This document shows positions 18,301-26,392 of a stretch of 64,000 nucleotides of DNA, piece after piece. The position numbers and the translations under genes were made by a program. Source of the DNA: CAKZQX01 sp034436755 (GTDB lineage Bacteria; Chloroflexota; Chloroflexia; Chloroflexales; Chloroflexaceae). Location: positions 9,582 to 73,581 of the forward strand of contig DAOTVB010000113.1 of the NCBI GenBank assembly GCA_034436755.1. Reading direction: 5' to 3'. Under the pieces are notes generated by a model. That model had not been told where the DNA came from, made no database searches, and saw only the letters and a program-made list of their open reading frames with translations. Position 1 is the stretch's first letter, and each line of letters opens with the position of its first letter.

Positions 18301-18918
18301 GATATCGGCTACGGTGGGCTGGATCATGTGCTGACCTCCGGGCGCAATGTCAATGTGCTGGTGCTCGATACCGAGGTCTACTCCAACACGGGGGGGCAGG
18401 CATCGAAATCTACCCCGATGGCAGCAGTTGCCAAGTTTGCGGCACGCGGCAAAGGCACACCCAAGAAAGACCTGGGCATGATTGCCATATCCTACGGCTA
18501 TGTCTATGTGGCCCGGGTGGCGATGGGCTACAGCGATGTGCAGACCTTGCAGGCCATCCGCGAAGCGGAAGCCTTTGACGGCCCCTCGCTGATTATTGCC
18601 TACAGCCACTGCATTGCCCACGGCATTAACATGCGCAAGGCGCTGGATCAGCAAAAGCTGGCGGTGCAAACCGGTCATTGGACGCTGTACCGCTACAACC
18701 CGACGCTGATCGAGCGCGGCAAGAATCCGCTCAACCTCGACTCGAAGGAGCCGACAGTGCCGCTCGACAAGTATGCCTACAACGAGACCCGCTACCGTAT
18801 GCTGTTGCAAAGTGATGAAGAACGCGCCGAAGAGTTAATGCGGCAGGCACAGGCCAATGTCCGCGCAAATTGGGATCAGTACCGCCATCTGCTGGATGTA
18901 CTGGAGCCGGAGAAGTAA
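15358..18918 (+). CDS. nifJ: Pyruvate:ferredoxin (flavodoxin) oxidoreductase
   Basis: A single-chain enzyme of 1186 residues, the usual length for NifJ/PFOR. It oxidises pyruvate and CoA to acetyl-CoA and CO2 with reduction of ferredoxin or flavodoxin. Domains in order: POR_N with IYPITPSTPMGELAD near the N-terminus, PFOR_II, the gamma domain (VFWGLGSDGTVGANK), an EKR linker, a 2x[4Fe-4S] ferredoxin insert (LCIQCGKCSFVCPHAV and CTGCSLCVEVCPAK), and a C-terminal TPP-binding part with SGACAGCGETPY and GGDGWAYDIGYGG. GGAGGAAAC precedes the ATG. A DHOD-like gene follows 128 bases downstream in the same direction, a pairing I have seen described often in cyanobacteria and Chloroflexota. It supplies low-potential electrons, possibly to the hydrogenase-linked pool downstream. 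Confidence 0.97.
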   Translation: MARVRATIDGNEAAARVAHSLSEVIAIYPITPSTPMGELADAWSAVGGKNIWGTVPSVVEMQSEGGAAGAVHGALQTGALTTTFTASQGLLLMIPNMYKIAGELTSAVLHVAARSLAAQGLSIFGDHSDVMSVRSTGFALLASASVQEAQDMALIAHAATLASRIPFIHFFDGFRTSHEINKIEQLDDDDLRAMIDNDLVRAHRRRGLSPDHPFIRGTAQNPDVYFQARETVNPFYLACPNIVQQAMDKFASIVGRQYHLFDYTGAEDAERVIVIMGSGAETAQETAQYLSEHGEKVGVVTVRLYRPFAVEEFLQTLPAGVQKIAVLDRTKEPGSAGEPLYQDVLTAVLEGITQETAPFSSIPRIFGGRYGLSSKDFTPAMVKGVFDELSKNKPKNHFTIGITDDVTHTSLDFDPDFSVSRKETVRCVFWGLGSDGTVGANKNSIKIIGEETENNAQGYFEYDSKKSGSVTISHLRFGPAPIRAPYLITHANFVACHQFTFLERFDVLKEAMPGSIFLLNSIYGPDTVWDHLPREVQVNIIEKKLHFYIIDASEVAQKTGMGGRINTVMQTCFFAISGVLPRDQAIAKIKETIKKTYGKRGDAVVRQNFMAVDETLAHLHEVTVPGQANSSLPRRAPIPAEAPDFVRNVLGKMISRDGDALPVSMLPIDGTYPSGTTRWEKRNIALEMPAWEPDLCIQCGKCSFVCPHAVIRPKVYEEAALENAPPEFKSAKGRAKEFRELRYTIQVAPEDCTGCSLCVEVCPAKDKSQVGRKAINMVPQPPLREQERANWDFFLSLPEVDRSQFNLGTVRNSQLITPLFEFSGACAGCGETPYIKLVSQLYGDRALIANATGCSSIYGGNLPTTPWTFNKEGRGPAWSNSLFEDNAEFGMGMRMTIDKQAEYARELLPLFADKVGEDLVGAILNADQIDDAGINAQRERVALLKQRLADSNDTRARDLFSLADVLVKKSVWIIGGDGWAYDIGYGGLDHVLTSGRNVNVLVLDTEVYSNTGGQASKSTPMAAVAKFAARGKGTPKKDLGMIAISYGYVYVARVAMGYSDVQTLQAIREAEAFDGPSLIIAYSHCIAHGINMRKALDQQKLAVQTGHWTLYRYNPTLIERGKNPLNLDSKEPTVPLDKYAYNETRYRMLLQSDEERAEELMRQAQANVRANWDQYRHLLDVLEPEK

Positions 18919-18973
18919 GTAGATAGGAGTGACAGGCAACAGGTAACGGGTAGCAGGCGACAGACTTATCGTC

Positions 18974-19005
18974 CCTGTTTCCTGTTTCCTGTTTCCTGTT
19001 TCCTG
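18974..19005. repeat. Tandem heptamer repeat (CTGTTTC x4)
   Basis: Four consecutive copies of CTGTTTC (CAGGAAA on the other strand) follow the nifJ stop, next to related CAGG-rich words (GCAACAGGTAACGGG). Such heptamer arrays vary in copy number by slippage. It lies between nifJ and the DHOD-like gene and could affect the mRNA link between them. Confidence 0.8.
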
Positions 19006-19046
19006 ACATATCACGTTCAATGACGTGCGTGAAGGAGAAACTGCAT

Positions 19047-20123
19047 ATGCCTGACCTGTCAACAAAATATCTGGGACTGGAACTGAAAAACCCCATCGTC
19101 GCCTCATCCTCGCCCCTCTCGAAGAAGGCCGACAGCGCGCGCCGCCTGGAAGAGGCCGGGGTGGCGGCGATTGTGATGCACTCGCTCTTTGAGGAGCAGA
19201 TTATCCACGAGAGCCTGGAACTGGACTACTACCTGACGCGCGGAACGGATCACTACGCCGAGGCGCTCTCCTATCTGCCGGATATTGGCACCTACAGCAT
19301 TGGCCCGGAAGCCTATGTCGATAACCTGCACCAGATCAAAGAGGCGGTTAATATTCCGATCATCGGGAGCCTGAACGGGGTTTCGACCGGGGGCTGGATC
19401 GAATATGCCAAAAAGATCGAAGAGGCGGGCGCGGATGCGCTGGAACTCAACATCTACTATCTGCCGAACGATCCGGAACTGACCAGTGCGCAGATCGAAG
19501 ATGCCGATGTCACCCTGGTGCGCGATATCAAGACCCAGGTCAACATTCCGGTGGGCGTCAAACTTAGCCCCTACTACACCGCGCTGCCTAACTTGATCCG
19601 GCGCATGGTCGAAGCCGGGGCGGATGGCTTTGTGTTATTCAACCGTTTTTATCAGCCTGATTTTGACCTGGAAAGCCTGGAGGTTGTGCCGCATCTGGTG
19701 CTGAGTAACTCGGACGAGATGCGCCTGCCGCTGCGCTGGATTGCCATGCTCTACGATCAGGTGGAGGCTGATTTTGCCCTGACCAGCGGTATCCACACCC
19801 ACGAGGATATTCTCAAGTCAATGATGGCCGGGGCCAGCGTAACCATGATGACCTCGGAACTGTTGCGCAATGGTCCCAAACGTGTCACCCAGCTGCTGGA
19901 GGATCTTATCTACTGGATGGAAGACCATGAGTATGAGTCGATCACCCAGATGAAGGGCAGCATGAGCCGGCGCGCTGTCGCGGAACCCGCCGCCTTCGAG
20001 CGCGCCAACTACATCAAGGTGCTGACCTCGTTCGACGAGCGCTCGATCTTCTCGCGCGGCGCGATGTCAACCAAGTCGGGGGTAGTCTCCTCGGACGAGG
20101 ATTCCTTCTGGCGGGAACCCTAA
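19047..20123 (+). CDS. Dihydroorotate dehydrogenase-like protein
   Basis: A protein of 358 residues with the FMN-binding TIM-barrel of dihydroorotate dehydrogenases: MPDLSTKYLGLELKNPIVASSSPLS at the start, IGSLNGVSTGGW, ALELNIYY, VGVKLSPYY, GADGFVLFNRFY, and DFALTSGIHTHED. It lacks a neighbouring PyrK-type subunit and lies next to nifJ rather than pyr genes, so I infer a redox role linked to the PFOR rather than pyrimidine synthesis. The ATG at 19047 has GAAGGAGAAA just upstream; a reading frame 9 codons longer is less likely. The stop is followed by repeat DNA. Confidence 0.85.
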   Translation: MPDLSTKYLGLELKNPIVASSSPLSKKADSARRLEEAGVAAIVMHSLFEEQIIHESLELDYYLTRGTDHYAEALSYLPDIGTYSIGPEAYVDNLHQIKEAVNIPIIGSLNGVSTGGWIEYAKKIEEAGADALELNIYYLPNDPELTSAQIEDADVTLVRDIKTQVNIPVGVKLSPYYTALPNLIRRMVEAGADGFVLFNRFYQPDFDLESLEVVPHLVLSNSDEMRLPLRWIAMLYDQVEADFALTSGIHTHEDILKSMMAGASVTMMTSELLRNGPKRVTQLLEDLIYWMEDHEYESITQMKGSMSRRAVAEPAAFERANYIKVLTSFDERSIFSRGAMSTKSGVVSSDEDSFWREP

Positions 20124-20159
20124 GCCACAGGCGTTATCCGATCCTACGGGAATAGGTCT

Positions 20160-20292
20160 GTGTAACTCGTATGTGTACCATGAGTTACACGGGTGCAAAC
20201 CCGGAAAGAACTTTTCCGCCCTGCCGGAGGCAAAACCGATGTTCGGTTTCGGCACGCGGACGGAACAGTCCGCACCGCGTAATGCGCGTACG
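20160..20292. repeat. Degenerate family I element
   Basis: Recognisable parts are TGAGTTACACGGGTGCAAACCCGG, CGCCCTGCCGGAGGC and a right end ACCGCGTAATGCG. Local hairpins include GTAACTC...GAGTTAC. No variable core palindrome is present. The copy is decayed compared with those at 11735 or 37178. Confidence 0.5.
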
Positions 20293-20406
20293 TGATCGAA
20301 CGCAAATCAATATCGCAGTCTAGCCCGCGAGATCAATCTCCATCGCCAATTCGGGCTTCTACACGAAACGACATGTGATACGCTTCTTGTAGCTATATGC
20401 CGTGAT

Positions 20407-20488
20407 AGGCATCCGTGACGACGTGAGGTTGCTCCAGTCCTGACTGGATTGCGGGCAGAGCCTTGTATGTCGCACGGATGCCTTTTTT
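20407..20488 (+). promoter_or_regulatory. Terminator-tipped structured leader upstream of hoxE (attenuator or small RNA)
   Basis: AGGCATCCGTG at 20407-20417 pairs perfectly with 20473-20483 and is followed at once by a run of seven T. The 55 bases between the arms contain a smaller hairpin CCAGTCCTGACTGG. It lies 78 bases before hoxE and about 280 after the preceding gene. A long closing stem with an internal fold and a strong U-tract fits an attenuator or riboswitch expression platform, or the end of an independent small RNA. It matched no riboswitch class I know. Confidence 0.6.
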
Positions 20489-20565
20489 TGGGTCACCGCA
20501 TCCATCGTCGGATCAGGCCGGATGCATAGCAGAACAGCGACACGCTGAAGTGTCAGGAGAAAGCA

Positions 20566-21081
20566 ATGTCGGTACCCGCAGCAAAAAAACGCAAACTTCC
20601 CCTTCCGTCTGATGATCGCCGCTGGCGGTTAGTCGGCGCAACGATGCGCCGCCATGGGTATCGCCCCAGCGCGCTGATCGAAACCCTGCATACCGTGCAG
20701 GAGTCGTTCGGCTATGTTGATAACGATGCCCTGCGCTTCGTCGCAAATGGGTTACATGTCCCCCTCAGTCGCGCCTATGGCGTGGCGACGTTTTACCACT
20801 TCTTCTCATTCAAACCGCCAGGGAAACACACATGCGCTATCTGCCTGGGAACCGCCTGCTACATCAAAGGTGGCCCGGATAACCTGAAGGCACTCGAAGA
20901 AACGTTTCAGGTGCAGGCCGGTGAGACAACCGCCGATGGTCAACTCTCGCTGCTAACGGCCCGCTGCCTGGGAGCCTGTGGCCTGGCCCCGGCTGCCGTT
21001 CTGGATGGTGAAATGGTCGGACGGCTGGATCGGACGGAGATCCGGCAGAGAGTCGAAAGGTTGCTCAACGATGACGCCTGA
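20566..21081 (+). CDS. hoxE: NAD-linked [NiFe] hydrogenase, HoxE subunit
   Basis: A protein of 171 residues of the NuoE type. It carries a thioredoxin-like [2Fe-2S] site with cysteines in CLGTACYIKGG and ARCLGACGLAP, after the N-terminal helical part (LIETLHTVQESFGYVDNDAL, FYHFFSF). In bidirectional Hox enzymes HoxE belongs to the diaphorase module and may bring in a ferredoxin or flavodoxin contact. AGGAGA precedes the ATG. It overlaps hoxF by 11 bases and opens the hoxEFUYH operon. A terminator-like leader lies upstream. Confidence 0.92.
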   Translation: MSVPAAKKRKLPLPSDDRRWRLVGATMRRHGYRPSALIETLHTVQESFGYVDNDALRFVANGLHVPLSRAYGVATFYHFFSFKPPGKHTCAICLGTACYIKGGPDNLKALEETFQVQAGETTADGQLSLLTARCLGACGLAPAAVLDGEMVGRLDRTEIRQRVERLLNDDA

Positions 21082-22678
21082 AGAACTTTATGAAATTGCC
21101 ACAGTCGAGCGCGAAACCACTCAGCAGTTTCAGCATCGTGTGACGGTCTGTGTTGGAACCGGCTGCCACTCAGCGCATAGCGAAGAGGTCAAAACCGCGC
21201 TGGAACAAGAAGTCAGCCGCCAGGGGCTGGAAAACCGGTGCCAGATCAAGGGCGTGGGTTGCCGCGGTCTCTGTGCCTCCGGCCCGATGGTGGAAGTTGA
21301 CACCGCCGCACGCCTCTACCAGGGCGTTACTCCCGAAGACGCGGTCGAGATTGTCGAAAACCTGGACACCGGCTCCGTGCCACGCCTGGAATGCCCGACT
21401 GACCTGCCCTTCTTTACGCGCCAGACGAAGATCGTCCTGGAGCATGCCGGGCAGATCGATCCCGAACGGATCGAGGACTACATCGTCGTGGGTGGTTATA
21501 ACGCGCTGCTCAAAACACTGACCGAGATGACCCCGGCGGAGGTGATCGAGCAGATTACCGCCAGCGGGCTGCGCGGACGGGGCGGCGGCGGCTATCCCAC
21601 CGGCCTGAAGTGGCGCACGGTGGCGATTGCCGACGGCACCCAGAAGTATATCATCTGCAATGGCGATGAGGGCGACCCCGGTGCATTTATGGACCGCAGC
21701 ATCCTGGAGAGCGACCCGCACCGCATCCTGGAAGGCATGGCGATTGCTGCCTACGCCGTCGGAGCGAGTGAGGGTTACATCTATGTGCGCGCCGAATATC
21801 CCCTGGCGATCAAGCGGCTGCGGGCAGCGATTATCCAGGCCGAGCGCAATGGGCTGCTGGGCAAGAATATCTTTGGCACACCGTTTAGCTTCCATGTGGA
21901 AATTCGCCTGGGTGCGGGCGCATTTGTGTGTGGTGAAGAAACCGCGCTGATTGCCTCAATCGAAGGCCGACGCGGAACGCCGCGGCCCCGTCCACCCTAC
22001 CCGGCCGAGTTTGGCCTGTGGGGATGCCCCACGCTGATCAACAACGTGGAAACGTTTGCCAATATCGTTCCAATCATTCGCAACGGCGGGGCATGGTTTG
22101 CCGAAATCGGCACCGAGAACAGCAAGGGCACGAAGGTATTTGCGCTGACGGGGCGGGTCAACCATACCGGCCTGATCGAAGTGCCGATGGGCATTACCCT
22201 GCGCGAGATAGTCTTCGACATTGGCGGCGGTATTCCTGATGGGCGCAAGTTCAAAGCGGTGCAGACCGGCGGACCCTCGGGTGGGTGTATCCCCGAAGAA
22301 TACCTGGATATGACCGTTGACTATGCATCGCTGGCGCAGGTCGGCTCGATCATGGGCTCCGGCGGGATGATCATCATGGACGAGACCTCCAATATGGTTG
22401 ATGTTGCCCGCTACTTCATGGAGTTCTGCATGACCGAGTCCTGCGGCAAATGCATTCCCTGCCGGGTGGGTACGGTTGAGATGCACGAGTTGCTCTGCCG
22501 GATCGCGGCGGGGCAGGCCACTCCCCGCGACATGGAGTTACTGGAGGAGTTGTGCGACCTGGTGAAACAGACCAGTCTGTGCGGTCTTGGTCAGTCCTCC
22601 CCGAATCCGGTGTTGAGTACGCTACGTTACTTCCGCAATGAGTATACGGACCAGCTTGCGGTGAAACCAGGCGAATAA
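21071..22678 (+). CDS. hoxF: NAD-linked [NiFe] hydrogenase diaphorase subunit HoxF
   Basis: A protein of 535 residues of the NuoF type. It has an N-terminal thioredoxin-like [2Fe-2S] domain (CVGTGCHSAH, CRGLCASGPMVEV), an FMN/NAD(H) domain with GLRGRGGGGYPTGLKW and CNGDEGDPGAFMDR, a SLBB-like part, and a C-terminal [4Fe-4S] site ESCGKCIPCRVGT. It oxidises or reduces NAD(H) and passes electrons to HoxU. The start ATG at 21071 overlaps the hoxE stop, indicating translational coupling. Confidence 0.95.
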   Translation: MTPEELYEIATVERETTQQFQHRVTVCVGTGCHSAHSEEVKTALEQEVSRQGLENRCQIKGVGCRGLCASGPMVEVDTAARLYQGVTPEDAVEIVENLDTGSVPRLECPTDLPFFTRQTKIVLEHAGQIDPERIEDYIVVGGYNALLKTLTEMTPAEVIEQITASGLRGRGGGGYPTGLKWRTVAIADGTQKYIICNGDEGDPGAFMDRSILESDPHRILEGMAIAAYAVGASEGYIYVRAEYPLAIKRLRAAIIQAERNGLLGKNIFGTPFSFHVEIRLGAGAFVCGEETALIASIEGRRGTPRPRPPYPAEFGLWGCPTLINNVETFANIVPIIRNGGAWFAEIGTENSKGTKVFALTGRVNHTGLIEVPMGITLREIVFDIGGGIPDGRKFKAVQTGGPSGGCIPEEYLDMTVDYASLAQVGSIMGSGGMIIMDETSNMVDVARYFMEFCMTESCGKCIPCRVGTVEMHELLCRIAAGQATPRDMELLEELCDLVKQTSLCGLGQSSPNPVLSTLRYFRNEYTDQLAVKPGE

Positions 22679-22716
22679 TCCGGCTGCAATGTCGCAGCGG
22701 ATAAGGAGATAGATCA

Positions 22717-23436
22717 ATGGCACCTCCTACACGGATAAAAACCCTCAAAATCGATGATCGTGATGTCGGCGCGCGTCAGGATGAGACGATCCTGGAAGCG
22801 GCGGCGGATGTCGGCATCACCATTCCCACCCTCTGCCGGTTGGATGGCCTCTCCAATGTGGGAGCCTGTCGCCTCTGCCTGGTTGAAGTCAAAGGTTCAT
22901 CCCGGCTCTATCCGGCGTGTGTGACGCGCGTCGAGGAGGGGATGGAAGTTCTGACAAATACCGAGCGGCTGGCAAACTACCGGCGCATGATCCTGGAACT
23001 GCTCTTTGCCGAGCGCAATCATATCTGCGCGGTGTGTGTTTCCAACGGGCATTGCGAACTGCAGACGCTGGCGCAGGATCTGGGCATGACCCATGTGCAT
23101 TTCCCCTATCGCCACCCGCACATGGTGGTGGATGCCTCGCACGAGCGGTTTGTGATCGATCATAACCGCTGTGTATTATGTGCTCGCTGCGTCCGCGTGT
23201 GTGACGAATTCGAAGGCGCGCACACCTGGGATATCATGGGGCGCGGCATGGATGCGCGGGTCATTACCGATCTCAGTCAGCCCTGGGGCACCTCGGATAC
23301 CTGCACCAGTTGCGGGAAGTGCGTCCACGTTTGCCCCACCGGGGCGCTGTTCGAGAAGGGCAAATCGGTGGCCGAGATGCTGAAGAAGCGCCAGTTTCTA
23401 CCCTACCTGAAACTGATGCGGGAGGAACGATCATGA
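22717..23436 (+). CDS. hoxU: NAD-linked [NiFe] hydrogenase diaphorase subunit HoxU
   Basis: A protein of 239 residues resembling the N-terminal part of NuoG. It has a plant-type [2Fe-2S] domain (LCRLDGLSNVGACRLCLVEVKG), the Cys/His-ligated cluster region (HICAVCVSNGHCELQ), and two [4Fe-4S] motifs (RCVLCARCVRVCDE and CTSCGKCVHVCPTGAL). It wires HoxF to the hydrogenase dimer. AAGGAGAT precedes the ATG. Its stop overlaps the hoxY start (ATGA). Confidence 0.95.
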   Translation: MAPPTRIKTLKIDDRDVGARQDETILEAAADVGITIPTLCRLDGLSNVGACRLCLVEVKGSSRLYPACVTRVEEGMEVLTNTERLANYRRMILELLFAERNHICAVCVSNGHCELQTLAQDLGMTHVHFPYRHPHMVVDASHERFVIDHNRCVLCARCVRVCDEFEGAHTWDIMGRGMDARVITDLSQPWGTSDTCTSCGKCVHVCPTGALFEKGKSVAEMLKKRQFLPYLKLMREERS

Positions 23437-23966
23437 CGAAGGTAACACTTGCGACCGTCTGGCTGGATGGATGTTCCGGGTGCCATATGTCGTTCCTGGA
23501 TATGGACGAGCGGCTGCTGGATCTGATGGAGCATGCGGAACTGGTCTACAGCCCGCTGGTCGATCTGAAAACGTTTCCCGATATGGTTGATGTGACGCTG
23601 GTGGAGGGCGCGGTCAGCAGCGAAGAAGATCTGGCGAAGATCCGCAAGGTGCGCGAACATACCCGCATCCTGGTCTCGCTGGGTGATTGCGCGGTGACGG
23701 GGAATGTGCCCGCCATGCGCAATCTCTTCGGCGTAGCGGCAATTACGGAGCGGGCCTACCAGGAGAATGTCGATCTGCATCCGCAGGTGCCGCGCGAGGT
23801 TATCCCGGCGCTGCTGCCGCACTGCTGCCCAGTCCACGAGGTGGTCAATGTGGATGTCTTTGTGCCGGGATGTCCACCGGCTGCCGATACGATCTTTTTT
23901 ATTGTGAGTGAACTGGTTGCCGGACGCCGGCCTGATCTCAGCGGCCGGACACGGTTTGGAGCATAG
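23433..23966 (+). CDS. hoxY: NAD-linked [NiFe] hydrogenase small subunit HoxY
   Basis: A protein of 177 residues, short like other group 3d small subunits that lack extra clusters and a Tat signal. Proximal [4Fe-4S] ligands are visible in WLDGCSGCHMSFLD, LGDCAVTGN, the LPHCCPVHE region and PGCPPAAD. GGGAGGAACG precedes the ATG, which overlaps the hoxU stop. It is cytoplasmic and pairs with HoxH. Confidence 0.95.
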   Translation: MTKVTLATVWLDGCSGCHMSFLDMDERLLDLMEHAELVYSPLVDLKTFPDMVDVTLVEGAVSSEEDLAKIRKVREHTRILVSLGDCAVTGNVPAMRNLFGVAAITERAYQENVDLHPQVPREVIPALLPHCCPVHEVVNVDVFVPGCPPAADTIFFIVSELVAGRRPDLSGRTRFGA

Positions 23967-23975
23967 GGAGGCGTT

Positions 23976-25403
23976 ATGGCACAACAAATAATGATTGATC
24001 CTGTGACCCGCGTCGAGGGTCACGCCAAAGTCTCGATTCACCTGGATGATAACGGCGTGGTGGACGATGCACACCTGCATATCACCCAGTTTCGCGGATT
24101 TGAGAAGCTCTGCGAGGGCCGGCCCTTCTACGAGATGCCTTCGCTGATGGCGCGCGTCTGTGGCATCTGCCCGGTCAGCCATCTGGTAGCCTCGGCCAAG
24201 GCCTGCGATGCAATTCTGGCGGTGCGTATTCCGGAACCGGCAGCCAAACTGCGGCAGGTTATGAACCTGGCCCAGATTATCCAGTCACATGCGTTGAGCT
24301 TTTTCCACCTGGGCTCGCCCGACCTGCTGCTGGGGATGGACAGCGACCCGGCGCAGCGTAATCTCTTCGGCGTGCTGCAGCAGTACCCGGAGCGGGCGCG
24401 TGACGGCATTCGTTTGCGGCAGTTTGGGCAGCAGATCATCGAATTGCTGGGGGGCAAACGCATTCACCCGGCCTGGATCGTTCCCGGCGGCGTCAATGAG
24501 CCACTGAGCGAAGAACGGCGCGATCAGATCCTGGCAGCCACCCCGGAGGCGCTGCAGATTGTGCAGCGCACCCTGGACTGGTTTAAACGCGGGTTGGATC
24601 AGTTCCGCGAAGAGATCCAGAGCTTTGCCAATTTTCCCTCGCTCTTTATGGGCCTGGTGAATGATAGCGGCGGGCTGGAGTTATACGATGGTCAGATCCG
24701 CATTGTCGATGCCACCGGGCATATCGTGGCCGACCGGCTCGATCCAACCGCCTATCAGGAGTATATCGCCGAGGCGGTCGAACCCTGGACCTATCTCAAG
24801 TATCCTTATTACCGACAGGTAGGCTACCCGGAAGGCATCTATCGGGTGGGACCGCTGGCCCGGCTGAACATCGCCGACCATTGCGGCACACCGCTGGCCG
24901 ATCAGGAGTGGGCCGAGTTTCGCTCACTCCAGCGGGGTGCGGTGCTCAGCTCATTCTACTACCACTATGCCCGTCTGATCGAAGTGCTCTACAGCATTGA
25001 GCAGATCGAACACCTGCTGCATGCCCCCGACATTCTGAGCGAGCATGTGCGGGCGTCGGCGGGGCCGAATAATACCGAGGGCATCGGGGTTTCGGAAGCG
25101 CCACGCGGGACGCTCTTCCACCACTACAAGATCGACCCGCAGGGGCTGATTGTCTGGGCCAACCTGATTATCGCCACCGGGCATAACAATATTGCCATGG
25201 ACCGGGGCTTGCTCCAGGTGGCCCGCCACTTTATTAATGGCGAGCAGATCAGCGAGGGCGCGCTGAACCGGGTTGAGGCGGTTATCCGCGCCTTTGACCC
25301 ATGCTTTAGCTGCTCAACCCATGCGCTGGGGCAGATGCCGTTGCAGGTACAACTGCTTGGGCCGAACGGCGCGCTGCTCGACGAAGCGCATCGCGGGGCG
25401 TGA
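23976..25403 (+). CDS. hoxH: NAD-linked [NiFe] hydrogenase large subunit HoxH (precursor)
   Basis: A protein of 475 residues that carries the Ni-Fe site. The N-terminal motif RVCGICPVSH and the C-terminal motif DPCFSCSTH supply the four cysteines. A tail of 26 residues follows the last His and should be removed by a maturation protease after nickel insertion; that protease is encoded at 25673. GGGAGGCGTT precedes the ATG, 9 bases after hoxY. Group 3d (bidirectional, NAD-linked) is indicated by the operon order. Confidence 0.96.
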   Translation: MAQQIMIDPVTRVEGHAKVSIHLDDNGVVDDAHLHITQFRGFEKLCEGRPFYEMPSLMARVCGICPVSHLVASAKACDAILAVRIPEPAAKLRQVMNLAQIIQSHALSFFHLGSPDLLLGMDSDPAQRNLFGVLQQYPERARDGIRLRQFGQQIIELLGGKRIHPAWIVPGGVNEPLSEERRDQILAATPEALQIVQRTLDWFKRGLDQFREEIQSFANFPSLFMGLVNDSGGLELYDGQIRIVDATGHIVADRLDPTAYQEYIAEAVEPWTYLKYPYYRQVGYPEGIYRVGPLARLNIADHCGTPLADQEWAEFRSLQRGAVLSSFYYHYARLIEVLYSIEQIEHLLHAPDILSEHVRASAGPNNTEGIGVSEAPRGTLFHHYKIDPQGLIVWANLIIATGHNNIAMDRGLLQVARHFINGEQISEGALNRVEAVIRAFDPCFSCSTHALGQMPLQVQLLGPNGALLDEAHRGA

Positions 25404-25430
25404 TCGAATGCGCTGGTAGAGACGCGCCAT

Positions 25431-25632
25431 GAACGTTGAACATGAATTCTGGACATTGCTCCAGGAATCCCGGCTGAAGAACGTTAAGAAATAGTCCGGA
25501 TATGAATGACCAGGAGTCCCGACTTTCGTCGGTGGGATGCCTGCCGGGACCGCGGCATCCTGCTGGGAACGCCTGATCCGGCTGAAGCCGGGACTCCTGA
25601 TAAGTGCCATATCCGAACTTTTTTCAACGTTT
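25431..25632. repeat. Family III inverted-repeat element between hoxH and hoxW
   Basis: Outer words GAACGTTGAA (25431) and TTTTCAACGT (25621) are complementary, as are inner arms around GGAGTCCCGACTTTCGTCGG and CCGGCTGAAGCCGGGACTCC. The same family occurs near 27946 and 54437. It separates hoxH from its maturation protease gene, so the operon has been interrupted by a non-coding insertion. Confidence 0.7.
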
Positions 25633-25672
25633 ATCGGCGCATCTCTACAAACGAGTAGTCGGGGAGGACGGC

Positions 25673-26197
25673 ATGCGCAGCTTACTCATTATTGGCTATG
25701 GCAATCCGCTACGCGGTGATGACGGGGTCGGGTGGCATGCCGCGCATAAACTGGCCCGAGCGATCTGCGCGCCGCATGTGCGCGTGCTGGCCTGCCATCA
25801 GTTAACCCTGGATCTGGCCGAGCCGATCAGCCAGGCCGATGCGGTTATTTTTATTGATGCCTGCGCGCCAGGGACATGCACAACAGGAACCATCCCCACC
25901 TCCACCCAGCATTTGCCCGACGGCGACCGGCTCTTCCTCCAGCCGGTGCATCCCGATCCGGCCACACCCGGCATCTCCTCGCACCACCTTACTCCGGCCG
26001 CCCTGCTGACCAGCACCCACGTTTTGTATGGCACCTGCCCGGCGGCAGTGCAGTTCGGCATTATTGGGGCCACCTTCGACTATACCGAGGCGCTGTCAGC
26101 GGATGTAGCCGCCTGCATTCCCCGCCTGGTTGCGCATATTCAGCGCATTCTCCAGATGATGCAGCAACCGGACTTCTCCATTGTTACCTATAAATGA
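25673..26197 (+). CDS. hoxW: Hydrogenase maturation protease (HoxW/HyaD family)
   Basis: A protein of 174 residues starting with LLIIGYGNPLRGDDGVGWHAA, the signature of the M52 endopeptidases that cut the C-terminal tail from [NiFe] large subunits. The nickel-binding acidic residue is in RGDDGVG and a second in AVIFIDACAPG; H-H in SSHHLTP fits the third ligand region. GGGGAGGAC precedes the ATG at 25673. Position after hoxH identifies HoxH as its target. A longer in-frame start would lie inside the repeat. Confidence 0.92.
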   Translation: MRSLLIIGYGNPLRGDDGVGWHAAHKLARAICAPHVRVLACHQLTLDLAEPISQADAVIFIDACAPGTCTTGTIPTSTQHLPDGDRLFLQPVHPDPATPGISSHHLTPAALLTSTHVLYGTCPAAVQFGIIGATFDYTEALSADVAACIPRLVAHIQRILQMMQQPDFSIVTYK

Positions 26198-26202
26198 CAC
26201 AA

Positions 26203-26392
26203 TTTACGCAGTGGGCATCCAAACTGGACGTTTCACCCGATGGGAACTCGATTCGCCTGCGGCAGCATGGTCCATGCTGTTTCTGTTTGATGAAAATTTT
26301 GCACCAGGTGCAAAATTTTCATCAAACAGAAGGTTTCTTCCGCCCTGCCGGCGGCGAAAGTTCCCCACGCCTGGAGAACCGCATAACTCCGG
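26203..26392. repeat. Family I inverted-repeat element (reverse orientation) with perfect 25-bp core palindrome
   Basis: The order of modules is reversed compared with the other copies: CGCCTGCGGCAGCATGG comes first and CGCCCTGCCGGCGGCG later, ending in ACCGCATAACTCCGG. The core is a perfect 25-bp palindrome, 26282-26306 against 26308-26332, with a single base at the tip. It is the longest core seen in the window. Confidence 0.75.

Noticed and set aside
17212..18810. A 532-codon open frame on the minus strand
   Set aside because: It is antisense to nifJ, whose plus-strand product matches the PFOR family over its whole length. The antisense product has no recognisable domain.
20407..20488. 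Naming the hox leader as a known riboswitch (c-di-GMP, NiCo, TPP, fluoride)
   Set aside because: I compared the remembered core motifs of these classes with the sequence and found none; only the structure and T-run are supported.
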